DNA of 64,000 nucleotides from Hansfordia pulvinata (taxonomy: Eukaryota; Ascomycota; Sordariomycetes; Xylariales), in NCBI GenBank assembly GCA_006538405.1, contig BJKQ01000009.1, positions 496,001-560,000 on the forward strand, in the 5' to 3' direction. Shown in pieces: positions 46,981-57,253 of the stretch (position 1 is its first letter; each line of letters opens with the position of its first letter). The notes under the pieces are model-generated. The model did not search any database, was not told the origin of the DNA, and saw nothing but the letters and a program-made list of their open reading frames with translations. The translations under genes were made by a program, and so were the position numbers.

Positions 46981-47674
46981 TAATTATTAAAGCAGTTTCA
47001 CCGTTAATATTTAAAAGGGGAGGAACCGAGAAATTAAAGTTAACGGTAGTTTAATCGATAACATTAAAACCGCTTAAAGCTTAAACCCCGATAGTAATCT
47101 CCGCCTTTTACCGCTTTTATTTATTTAAGTTATTTAAGGATTAAACACCACGTTATATTAACTTCACGCCACGCGAACGAGTTAAAGATTTTATCTTTTA
47201 TAAACGGATTAATTTCGCGATAACCTTATTTATCTCTTATTAATAACGACAACGAATTTCGAAAAGACGAGCCTTAACGGTAAACTCCTTAAATTTTAAA
47301 CGATCATGTTCTTAACGAATACGCTTTAGCGACGCGATAAGAATATTAATATTATTATAAATAAACCTTACTTAAAAACACTCCTTATATTTCGACGTCC
47401 CTTTAACTATCACGCACTTCCACCCTTTATCGAAGCAGCGAGTGTAAAGCATCACTTCGAAATTAAACGAATCGAAAAAAGGAAGGAAGTCGTGCCGGCG
47501 TTAAGTAAACGATCGCCGACTAAAAAAAGTCTTATTAACCTTTAAAGGCATAATTAATAAGGCCGGTATAAAAAGAAGGAAAGAACGCGTTATAAAGGCC
47601 ACGCTTATATTAAGGCTTACTCACTTTTTTATATTAATTAATTAAGGATAAATAACTTAAAAGGAAAAGTATAA

Positions 47675-48211
47675 TATTACGAACCCGATTATTAAGCTAA
47701 TAAAATAAGCTATATTAATATAAGTAAAAGACCTGTAAATTAATAATTATATAAAACGACGTTAAACCAATTATATACGTAAGAAAAAGCGGATTACGGG
47801 TCACGTGATTTAAGGTGCTTAATAAAGGATTATTAAGTAAAATTAAGCAGGCGGTTATACTTAACAACGCTCGATTAAGCGTAATTAAGCTATATAAGTT
47901 GCTTAATTCCGCTTAATTAAGCTATATAAAGCATATTAAGTAATTAATAAAGGAATAAAGGATATATAAGGATAAAAAGGTTTCTTATGTATTTAATTAT
48001 TTATTACCTTAATGATTAATTTAAGCATTTAAGTCATTCTTAAATAAGAGTAACCTCTTAATAATAGTCTACCACTTATTCAATACTTTAATTACCGATT
48101 ATTAATCGATTACTTAACGTCTACCGATAAACGACCTTTCGAGTGTTCTTTTAAAACATAAACCCTTAAATTAATTCTGTATTTTTCTTAAGAAGAATCC
48201 AGGTCGTTACA
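47675..48211 (+). repeat. 3' LTR (537 bp)
   Basis: Starts TATTACGAACCC and ends GGTCGTTACA, keeping the canonical CA end. The last 17 bases have fewer RIP changes than the 5' copy. Both LTRs keep GGGTCACGTGATTTAAGG-like sequence in the middle. Confidence 0.95.
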
Positions 48212-48216
48212 ATATT

Positions 48217-49379
48217 ATTATACGATTTATTAAAGCTATAATTTATATAAAATATAAAGGATAAGTAAATAAAATAACTTTACCGTTAACGTTTATATTA
48301 TACTTTTATATTAAAAAGCGTTAATAATAATAATAAAAATAAGTTTAACGCCCCCTTTATAAGTAATAAGAAGTAAAAAGAGTTTTTAATAAAGTAAAGG
48401 CATTTTTAAGATATATATAACGTAAAGAATAAGTTAATCCGTAATAAAATATTATATAAAGTTATTTTTAATAAAGATTAAGTAATTAATCTTTTTATCC
48501 GCCCGTTTAAAAGTATAATAAGCTTATTAACGCTTACTTAATTTATAAGGAACGATAACGATATATCGTTATTATTATTAACGTTAAAAAAGAGGAGGAA
48601 AAAGGATAATAATATATTAAAAAGTTTAATTACGAAAAGGGGTTAAAAAACGTATATTAAAGTTATTAATTATATATAAAAGCACTTTAAAAGGTAACTC
48701 ACCCGCTTAAAGCTAATAAAGGCCAGCGTCGTGTTAAAATAAGGGCTTAATATTATTATAATACTTAAATAACTTATAAATAAGGCGAAATTAAAGGTTT
48801 TAAGGGTGCTTTTAAATAAGTAAAGTAATAAAAATAAAGCGTATATATATATATAAGCGGGTATATATATATTAAAGTAAAGTAATATTAAATAATAATA
48901 ATTAAAGTTATCGGTTATACTTAAATTACTTATTTTAATTAAAAAACGGGTTAAACTTAATTAAAAATAATAATTAAATAAGTTTAACTTAAGTTTAATT
49001 AATAATAATAATATATTAAAGGCGTGTTTTTTCGTAATTCTTATTAATATTATTAATATTACTTAACTCGCTTAAAACCGCACTCTTTTATTATTAATAA
49101 GAAAACATATATACCGGCTTATTAATTATTAAAAAGCTTTTAAAAATAATAATTACCGATTAATAAACGGCCGGTATTATCTCGATTTAAAGTTTAAGCG
49201 ATTAAGTGCTTTAAACTTCGCTTAAAGTACGTTTACGATCTTTATATATAATTGCTTTACCGGTAACCCTTTATATTACTTTTATATCTCTTCCTTTTTT
49301 ATATTTATTATTTCCTTTATTAACCTGCTTATCGGTTAATAAAACTCTTTTAACGGTACTTTATTTATTTTAATAAAGT
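48217..49379. other. Internal RIP-mutated Harbinger sequence
   Basis: AT-rich, full of stops in all frames; simple (TA)n runs near 48844-48870. A second element gene may have been here, but no family could be read. Confidence 0.4.
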
Positions 49380-50100
49380 TATAAAGGGTGTAAATAACGT
49401 ATATAATATCGATTTACATTTATAATAAAAACTTTTAATTTAAGTATTACACGATCTTAAACCTCCTTTTTAATTAACCGAACGTCCTTTTAATAATCTT
49501 TTAATATTATAAATATTAATAATTAAATATTTTATTGCTTAACTTTAATATTTTTAACTTATCACGTTACTTTTAATAATAATAATAAAGTCTTAAAATA
49601 AGCACGATTATATTAAAGTAAAGGTTAAATCCGTTATTAATAAGGATAAAGCGATCTTATAATATTTTAAACCTTATTACTTTAATATACTTTAATATAA
49701 AAAAGTTATATATAAACCCTTTAACGCTTATTAACACGTATAAAAATGTGTAATTTAATTATATAACGGTGAAAACGTTTTACGAAACGCTTCCTTTATA
49801 AGATTATTATTATAATTAACGTACTTTAAGTATATATATAAAGATATATATACTATTAATAACACCGATATAGCCTTTAAACTCCCCTTTTTATAAGTTT
49901 ATTTTTAACTTATAATAAAGTTAATTATCCTTTAAAATCCTTATAAAATCGTTATATATAACCGGTATATACCTTAACACCTTTTAAAACACGTTATAAA
50001 CGCTTTAATATATAAGGTTAAAGCGGTTATTAACGTCCTTTTACGTACCGTTATACTTAAAGACGTATAAAAAGATTATTAAATATATTAACGTTAAAAG
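49380..50100 (-). pseudogene. DDE_4 (PIF/Harbinger) transposase remnant
   Basis: Four landmarks lie in one minus-strand frame without indels: YIGVINS (first catalytic Asp reads Asn; 49852-49875), SVKGFIYN (second Asp reads Asn; 49705-49727), INNGF (49627-49641) and IIKRTFG followed by LKRRFKIV (49454-49500), where the catalytic Glu reads Lys (49489-49491). All changes are G-to-A type. The N-terminal part (to about 50340) is less clear. Confidence 0.8.
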
Positions 50101-50717
50101 CCTTTAAGTGCCTTTAAAGCCTGCTTTTAACTTTAAGCAGTTTAATAATTATTAAAACACGGCTTATAATATTTTAATAATAAAAATAATCCTTTTTTCT
50201 TTATTATTTAATAATTTAATAATAATATAAGTGGCTTATAAAGCGTTATTATATTTAATAAATAACGTATAACGTTAAGCACGTAGTTTACGCTTTCGGC
50301 ATTATTATAAAAGCACCTTATTATCGCTCTTATTATCGTTATTAATCTTTATATTAAAAGGTGTTATATTGTTTTTTAATAGCTTTTAATATAATAAATA
50401 TACCTTTAAACTTTATATAAATTATATAAGAAATAAAAGACTTTACTTTATTATTAAGAAATCGATTTAAACGTTATTATACGTAATAACGGTTAAAACT
50501 TTAAAAAAACTTTATTTTATAAGTAAAAAACGTAAGATTATACCTTATATAAGACCCTTATTAACTCGTTACATCGCGAAACTTTATATAAATCCACGAT
50601 AACTTATATAAACGTAAATCTTATTAAAATAAGTGTAAGACTGCTTAACGGCGTTAAAATTAACTGCTTAACGGCTGTGAGCGGTAAGTTTTACGGCGAT
50701 CGTTCTTGGCAAATTCT

Positions 50718-50753
50718 GCGTTTAACGTGTTAACGTATCCTATTGTCAAGCCC
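50718..50753 (-). repeat. Right terminal inverted repeat of the Harbinger element
   Basis: Read on the minus strand from the outer end it begins GGGCTTGACAATAGG. Just inside (50641-50690) are two direct copies of CTGCTTAACGGC, possible subterminal transposase-binding repeats. Confidence 0.93.
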
Positions 50754-50756
50754 TTA

Positions 50757-51820
50757 ATCGGTGATATAATCTCGTATACGAAAAAAACGTACGAGGCCTC
50801 GATCAGCAGTGAATCCTCCGTAGCCGGACAGCACCCGACTACTTTTTTCTGCTGCCACGAGGACAGGCACGGACAGCCAGGCGCACTCGTAGGTGGGAAA
50901 AGGCCGCCAGACTCGAGATTATCAGCGCATCCCTTTTCATTTTTCCCGACCCTCTTCGTCTGCCCGCTTGTGTCGGCACTGGCTGTTCATCTTTGTTGCT
51001 CAGCGCTCCTGTTCTGCCCTCTAGGTACCTATTAATCGCGTTTCCTGCCTTGCCCGAACACCTCCACCAAGAACAAGTCCGCTTCCGTAGGCACCCGCCC
51101 AACAGCCACACACACCCTCTCACCGGCACGCGCGCGCCTCGCCTCATCCGCCGCCGCCCCAAAACCACCACCCACCACCTCCAGGCTACCTTGCTTGCTA
51201 CCTCACGCACATTACGCGCCCATCGCATCAACAAACCACTCCCGCCGCCCCTGCAGACGCGCCCCTTGCACAAGAGAACATATCACGGCAGAACAAGGTC
51301 CTTTGTCGTTACACCCGACTTCAGCTGCTGCTCGATTCCGTCCTGTCGTGCCCTGACTGCTTCCCGGCTTCCGACGCTGTAAGTCTCCTGTCAACAAAGA
51401 CGCCTGTTTGTGCTACACCACCCCGACCAGCGCTCGTATCCCTCTCCCTCTTCACCCATCCCCCAGCATCACCTCACCTATATCAACCCCGACTCTGGCC
51501 AACAGTCCCGCGGCCCTCTGCGCCTTTCATCTTGTCCATCATCCATTTCACACTGCGCTCGCTGCCTACCTACCTACTTCTTCCCACCACTTCTCGTATT
51601 CCCCCCTCCACCAGCCTCGCGCCGGTTCGCGACCATCCTCAAACCCGCGCTAGCCCCATCGCGCATCCCTACCTCTCCGTGGCCCATCCCCATCACAGTC
51701 GCGCTCATCCCCGACGCGTCTGTCCAGCTTGTTGACGAGCCAGGCCTCCCAGCGCGCGGCGATTATCACCAGCGCCGCTTCCACAACACATCCCATCAGC
51801 AACCAGATCACCCGACCGCG
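50757..51820. other. RCC1 promoter and long 5' leader
   Basis: Composition returns to normal immediately right of the transposon. From about 51000 the + strand is strongly C-rich (CCACC, CACC, CATCCC), as in fungal promoter/leader regions. A possible leader intron donor, CTGTAAGTC, is at about 51378. The frame ahead of the RCC1 ATG is open but is judged untranslated. Confidence 0.55.
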
Positions 51821-53587
51821 ATGCCTCCGAAGCGCGCCGCCTCCAAGGCTGCTGCTCCGGCAGCGCCGGCCACCAAGGCCAAGGCCACCGCCGCTCCCTC
51901 CAAGGCTGCCACCAAGGCAGCCCCCAAGACCAAAGCTGCCGCCGCTCCCAAGGCGGCTCCCAAGACCAAGGCCGCAGCAGCTCCCAAGGCTAAGGCAGCC
52001 CCCCAGTCTAAGGCCGCCGCAAAGACGAACGGCGAGGCGCTTGCTCCCAAGGTCAACGGCGCCACATCCACCTCGCGCAAGCGCAAGGCCGAGAGCGTTG
52101 AGGCCGACGCCCCCGAAGACCTTGAGAACGCGCAAAAGGCCAAGAGGGCCAAGGCCGGGCCCAAGGCCGCGCCCAAGAAGCCTATTGCCAAGGCCACAAC
52201 GCGCAGAGGCCCTCCGGCCGTCACCAACGAGATCCCCTCCAAGCCTCTGGACGTCTGGGTCTTCGGAGAGGGTTCTTCTGGTGAGCTGGGTCTGGGCAGC
52301 ACCAAGCACGAGGGCAAGAAGCCCATCGATGTGAAGCGCCCGCGCATCAACCACAACCTCGACGCCGACAAGGTCGGCGCCGTCCAGGTGGCCTGTGGTG
52401 GCATGCACGCCGTCGCCTTGACCCGCGACAACAAAATCCTGACCTGGGGCGTCAACGACGACCGGGCGCTGGGCCGCGACACCAACTGGGACGGCGGCCT
52501 GCGCGACAAGGACGATGAGGAGTCGGACGACGAGGACGATGACGACACCGGCGTCAACCCTCACGAAAGCACTCCCGGCGAGGTCGATCTCTCGGCCTTC
52601 CCTCTCAACACGCGCTTCGCCCAGGTGGCTGCCACCGACTCGGCGACGTTTGTGCTGACCGAGCACGGCGACGTCTACGGCTGGGGCACGTTCCGCGGCT
52701 CAGACGGCATCATCGGCTTTTCGCGCGATGTGCGCATCCAGGCGACCCCCAAACACATTGCGGAGGTCAAGAACATCACCAAGCTGGCCTGCGGTTCCAA
52801 CCACGTCATCGCGTTGGACAAGGACGGCAAGGTCTTCACCTGGGGCTGCGGCGGCCAGTTCCAGCTGGGCCGCAAGGCCGTCTCGAGACACGAGGGCGCC
52901 AAGGCGGGGCTCAAGCCGGAGCCGTGCGGCAAGTTCGGCGCCAAGAAGCGCGCCGTCGACGTGGCGGCTGGATCGTACCACAGCTTCTACGTCGACAACC
53001 ACGGCGAGGTGTGGTCCTGGGGTCTGAACAACTACTCGCAGACCGGCCAGACCGACAACACCGGAGAGGACTCGGCCATGATCCTGGCTCCGGCTGTGGT
53101 CGAGAGCCTCAAGGCCTTCAAGATCGCCCAGATTGCCGGTGGCGAGCACCACACGGTGGCCTGCACCCAGGACGGCAAGCTTCTTACCTGGGGCCGCGTG
53201 GACGGCCACCAGGTTGGGCAGCCCAGCAGTCTCTTCAACGCGGATAACACGCTGTACGACGAGAACAAGAAGCCCCGCGTCCTCATGAAGCCGACGGCGG
53301 CCGCAGGTATGTCGCAGATTCCCGGAGCCCAAATCACAGGAGTGCTAACATGGGCAACAGACGTCGAAGCCAAATTTGTCGCGGCAGGCACGGACACGAG
53401 TTTCGCCATCAACGGCGCGGGCCAGGCCTACAGCTTTGGCTTCTCGGCCAACTACCAGACTGGTCTGGGCACGACAGACGACATTGAAGTGCCCACGCTC
53501 ATCGACAACTCGGCGGTCAAGGGCCGCAAGGTCATCTTCGCGGGCGCTGGAGGCCAGTACTCCCTGCTCGCGGCCTACCACGCATAG
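51821..53587 (+). CDS. RCC1-type Ran guanine nucleotide exchange factor
   Basis: Exons 51821-53306 and 53361-53587 give 570 residues. The 54-nt intron has GTATGT, a GCTAAC branch and CAACAG; since it is a multiple of three without a stop, retention would add 18 residues. The N-terminal 130 residues are Ala/Lys/Pro-rich with basic clusters (SRKRKAES, KKPIAKATTRRG), likely for DNA binding and nuclear import. The seven-bladed RCC1 propeller follows: DVWVFGEGSSGELGLGSTKH, ILTWGVNDDRALGRDTNW, DVYGWGTFRGSDG, VFTWGCGGQFQLGRK, VWSWGLNNYSQTGQT, LLTWGRVDGHQVGQPS and AYSFGFSANYQTGLG. An acidic insert (DDEESDDEDDDD) lies between blades. RCC1 (Pim1/Srm1 in yeasts) loads Ran with GTP on chromatin for nuclear transport and mitosis. 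It sits directly beside the transposon island. Confidence 0.93.
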   Translation: MPPKRAASKAAAPAAPATKAKATAAPSKAATKAAPKTKAAAAPKAAPKTKAAAAPKAKAAPQSKAAAKTNGEALAPKVNGATSTSRKRKAESVEADAPEDLENAQKAKRAKAGPKAAPKKPIAKATTRRGPPAVTNEIPSKPLDVWVFGEGSSGELGLGSTKHEGKKPIDVKRPRINHNLDADKVGAVQVACGGMHAVALTRDNKILTWGVNDDRALGRDTNWDGGLRDKDDEESDDEDDDDTGVNPHESTPGEVDLSAFPLNTRFAQVAATDSATFVLTEHGDVYGWGTFRGSDGIIGFSRDVRIQATPKHIAEVKNITKLACGSNHVIALDKDGKVFTWGCGGQFQLGRKAVSRHEGAKAGLKPEPCGKFGAKKRAVDVAAGSYHSFYVDNHGEVWSWGLNNYSQTGQTDNTGEDSAMILAPAVVESLKAFKIAQIAGGEHHTVACTQDGKLLTWGRVDGHQVGQPSSLFNADNTLYDENKKPRVLMKPTAAAGMSQIPGAQITGVLTWATDVEAKFVAAGTDTSFAINGAGQAYSFGFSANYQTGLGTTDDIEVPTLIDNSAVKGRKVIFAGAGGQYSLLAAYHA

Positions 53588-54859
53588 AGACGGACACGAC
53601 CACGATGGTTCGGTGGCCAGACCAGTAGCACAGCAGGCGTTTGCGGCGGGGGATGTGTACTGATATGGGATATATGTAATTAATACTTGCTTCGTTGGAC
53701 AGGGCATCTTTTCTGATTTCTTGGCCCAGTACGCTCGACAACGCGGAGATACATAGACATGACCAGTCGCAAAAAGAACTTTTACTCTACTCGCAGCTAC
53801 TCGTAGACCCTGACCCTGATGTACGCGTATAGGAAGCTCGGTCATCAAGGGACCCCGGCGTGGATGCGTGGGTGATGGGTGAGCCTTAAGTGAATACATG
53901 CTGAGCATTGGTTATAAACATTGAATTCATGCAGGCATCATAAAAGGTTGACGTGAACGCCGTATTAGATGAGCCGTCATACAGGAACTTAGGACAAAGT
54001 CAGATTGGGCACGCCATGTGGACTGGTCAGGAGGACGCACTCTGAAGTACCGGTACTTCCCTCGTGGCGGTATTCCGGAAGTTCTAGCGATCTTCTTGAT
54101 TTTCTCTAGCCAATCATAGGTGGGGTTTCTCGGTGGGCCCATTGGTCTTATCGTCTTTTTTTTTTTTTCCCTCTTCTCCCCAGGTAATACTCAGGTCTTC
54201 ACTACTCGCACGATTACGAGTACAGCAGGCAGTCCCTTTGTCCACCCCACGCCGTTGTTGGTCTGTTGTTTCGACAGAGTTCGTAGCTCAATCGAAAGAC
54301 GCCTGGATGAACTTCGACTTACACTTTTGCCTCATTTCTTGCGCAAGAATGTACTCTTGAAAGAACGAACGAGGAGGTACGAGTATTTGGCCCTCAAGTT
54401 ACATATACCTATGTACATGCAGCCGTTTAAACAGACGCACTGGAATTCGAGCCTAAAGGTACTGGTACGCGCAAGAGACCGTCATGTACCCGTGTGATGC
54501 AGCACTGGCCCTGCGCGTCCAATGAAATGCAACACACGGCCTGGTCGAACAATAAATTGAAAAGGACCGCGGTACTGGAGGCAGGCGCGAGGCGCAACCG
54601 TCATTTACAAGGACACCAGGGAAATCGCTCCCTACACCAAGCGACAATACTGAACCTAGCCTTCACCCACCACACACGACAACGTGTTCGAACGTCCCCT
54701 CATCCAATCCCATACCAGCCACCAGCTTCCCATCAGCCGTTGCATTTACTCCCTTCGTCTCCCACTTCGCCGTGCGAGCGCCGCGCCTCTCAGAACCCGC
54801 CAACCCAAATAGCCTCCAACCGCTTACCCTGCTCTCTGCTTTGATCCTCGGGCCTCACC
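53588..54859. other. Intergenic region
   Basis: About 1.27 kb: RCC1 3' flank, a T-rich run (54157-54171), TACGAGTAC-type motifs at about 54203-54220 and 54376, and a C-rich leader (54660-54859) before the poly(A) polymerase gene. No gene seen. Confidence 0.5.
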
Positions 54860-57253
54860 ATGGCATACCGAGATCGAGACCGCGACAGGGACGGTCGCCG
54901 CCCTCCGCACAACCGAAGTGGTGACCGCGCCAATTACTCAAGGGTGAGCACATGCTGTCCATGCGCCCGTCTATCTATTGCGCCGGCCACTGACCCTACC
55001 TGACAGGCTCCCCCGCCGCGCTGGGACGAGCACCGTGAAGGCGACCGCTACTTTGCGCCGCCGCGAGACAGCCGTGATAATGGTGACGGCCGTGGTGACG
55101 GAAGATGGAACCGCGACCAAGATCGCGACCGACGCCCTCGATCCCGATCCCGAGACCGCCCCTACAACCAGTCTCGCGATAACGGCTCCGGCTCCGGCTT
55201 TCGCGGCCCGTTCTCCGACCTGCGCCGCCAGAACAGGGAGGCCGACAACCAATTCCGTCCTCCCCAGAGCGACTTCACCTTCAGCGCGCCTGCTCCCTCG
55301 GGCCTGCGCCCTGACGCGTTCGATGACAAAAACTACCGTCCCGATCCCCGTCGCCGTAGGGACCGACACGGCGACTCGCAGCGCCCGCCCCGACGTGGCG
55401 GCCCCTTCCAGTTCCGCGGCGGTTTCTCCCGCAAGGCCTCTGATCGTCTCTTCTTGAAGCAGGCCAACAATACCGGCACTGAACAGATGCTGGGGGATAC
55501 CTCGAAAGGCTCCAAGTTCCGTGATCTTGCCGATTTGTCTGATAGTGACGACACGGCCATGAGTATCTCTGGCGACGAAGCTGCGGAGCCCGAGGTGGAG
55601 GAGCCTGACGCCAAGCGCGTCAAATGGTCCAACCCGGATCCGTATACGGCTCTTCCACCGCCGGAAGAGACGACGCGTAAGAAGCTTGACATGGTGCAAC
55701 TGATCCGGAAAGCCAAGAACGAGAGCGCCCAGAACGAGGCGAAGAAGACAGAGGAAGCTGATTTCATATCGTGCGACTTTGACGATGATGACGACGAACC
55801 CAGCAATGGCAAGAACGGGAAAGCAGCCCAACCGTCTAAGAACCATGAGAAGGGTAGTGATATTCGAGATATGGCGCCTCGACAACCCAACGGAAAGGCG
55901 CAGCCACCACAGTCGTTGCCTCCCAGGCCAAGATTTTCCCCGCCGCCTCCGCCTCAGGCGACAACATTTGCCAACACGACTGCCAGCGCGCCGACGTCGC
56001 TGCCCCCACCTCCCGGTCTTGCCCCGTCTGCATCACTGGGCAGTCGCAAACGAACCCACGATGATCAGATCAAGCTCCCCCACACGGCGCTCAAAGCAGC
56101 TCCAGGCAAGATGTCGGATGGCAGAGTGACATCGGACTGGAGCCCGAAACCCAATGAAGATCCCTATCCTTGGGTCTCGTCGACCGAAGTTGACTGCACG
56201 CCCGAAATGCGTCTTCACATGGACATCATGGACTTCTACAACTTTGTCAAGCCCAGTGACTTCGAGCACCGCATGCGGTCAGAGATGCTTGCGTCTCTTC
56301 GTGCTCAAGTCAAGAAACACCTGCCGGACGCCGACTTGTACCCATTTGGCTCATTCATGTCTGGCCTCTACCTGCCCACGGCAGATATGGACATTGCCAT
56401 CTGTTCTTGGCGCTTTGTCAAGGATGGATGGCCCAAGTATGATGCCAAGAAGGCTCTGTTCAAGTTCGGCGCGTTTCTTCGTAACAACAACATCCCCTAT
56501 CGTCAGGATGTCGAGATCATCTCGCGCGCCAAGGTGCCCCTCGTCAAATATGTCGACCGCGTCACTGCCCTCAAGGTGGACATATCCTTTGAGAAGCTTG
56601 ATGGCCACAATGCGATTCAGACTTTCCTCGATTGGAAGAAGACCTATCCTGCTATGCCCATTCTTGTCTCTTTGATCAAACAGTTCCTGACGATGCGCGG
56701 TCTCAATGAGCCTGTGAATGGTGGCATCGGTGGCTTTACCGTCATTTGCATGGTGGTGCACTTGCTGAATATGCATCCTGACGTGCAAAGCGGCGCCCTC
56801 ATCCCGGAGCACAATCTCGGGCGCATATTGATGGAGTTCTTTGACCTGTACGGTAATAAGTTTCAATATGAGACCGTCGGCATTCGAATGAACCCACCCG
56901 GCATGTTCAACAAGGTCAGTCACTCCAAAATCTCCACGATCGGTCTGCCGAGATGGTAGTTATGGGCTAACTGTGTTGCGCAATCAGAGTCAAGCAACCG
57001 CGGTCGTTTACCGCAGCATGGACCGGCTATCCATCATAGACCCGAACAACCCGAAAACGATATCTCAGGCGGTTCCAGAAACACAGGCACCATCTTCAGG
57101 CACTTCTCCCGGGCCTACGATACACTGCAGGGCAAGATGGCCGACTTTGCAAAGAATAAGAGCCTTAACGAGCCGCTGCTAGGCTCGCTGCTTGGAGGAG
57201 ACTACTCGTCTTTCCGGGAGCAGAGAGAATACTTCAAACACATGAGCCGCTGA
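54860..57253 (+). CDS. Trf4/Cid14-type non-canonical poly(A) polymerase, with apparent 1-nt frameshift in the last exon
   Basis: Exons 54860-54943, 55007-56914 and 56988-57253. The N-terminal 200 residues are Arg/Asp/Gly-rich (MAYRDRDRDRDGRRPP; RDRRPRSRSRDRP), then a Pro-rich linker. The nucleotidyltransferase core has FGSFMSGLYLPTADMDIAIC (Gly476, catalytic Asp488 and Asp490) and a third Asp in LKVDISFEK; the PAP-associated domain follows (GGIGGFTVICMVVHLLNMHP, LMEFFDLYGNKF). The end (NDISGGSRNT, IFRHFSRAYDTLQGKMADFA) is in frame only if one A is added to the A4 run at 57054-57057, giving 752 residues. Trf4-type enzymes of the TRAMP complex add short oligo(A) tails to aberrant nuclear RNAs for exosome decay. 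Confidence 0.9.

Larger units (their letters stand above)
40276..48216 (+). mobile_element. Ty3/gypsy chromovirus LTR retrotransposon, RIP-inactivated
   Basis: The element proper spans 40281-48211 (7,931 bp), flanked by the 5-bp target duplication ATATT (40276-40280 and 48212-48216). It has two 537-bp LTRs at a constant offset of 7,394 bp. The plus strand carries, in order, a gag zinc-knuckle remnant, protease, reverse transcriptase, RNase H, integrase and an integrase-linked chromodomain, the chromovirus order. A purine-rich tract (47659-47669) precedes the 3' LTR. Nearly every coding W, Q, R or C codon has decayed by C:G to T:A change. It lies inside the Harbinger element, so it inserted later. 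Confidence 0.95.
39603..50756 (-). mobile_element. PIF/Harbinger DNA transposon, RIP-mutated, interrupted by a chromovirus
   Basis: The AT-rich island is bounded exactly by 36-bp inverted repeats (39606-39641 and 50718-50753). They align without gaps; two differences (A on the left against G on the right) are RIP-type transitions. TTA flanks both ends (39603-39605 and 50754-50756), the 3-bp TWA target duplication of PIF/Harbinger elements. Removing the nested retrotransposon and one ATATT leaves about 3.2 kb, a normal size. A DDE_4 transposase remnant lies on the minus strand at about 49380-50100. Many stops and almost complete loss of TG/CA show it is inactive. Confidence 0.85.

Noticed and set aside
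39602..50758. piggyBac-type element with TTAA target
   Set aside because: TTAA does flank both ends, but it forces a 1-bp gap or loses the GGG terminus; taking TTA gives a gap-free alignment, and the transposase remnant is DDE_4.
51410..51820. N-terminal extension of RCC1 by 137 codons
   Set aside because: Pyrimidine-rich leader, biased composition, and the RCC1 start at MPPKRAASK is in good context.
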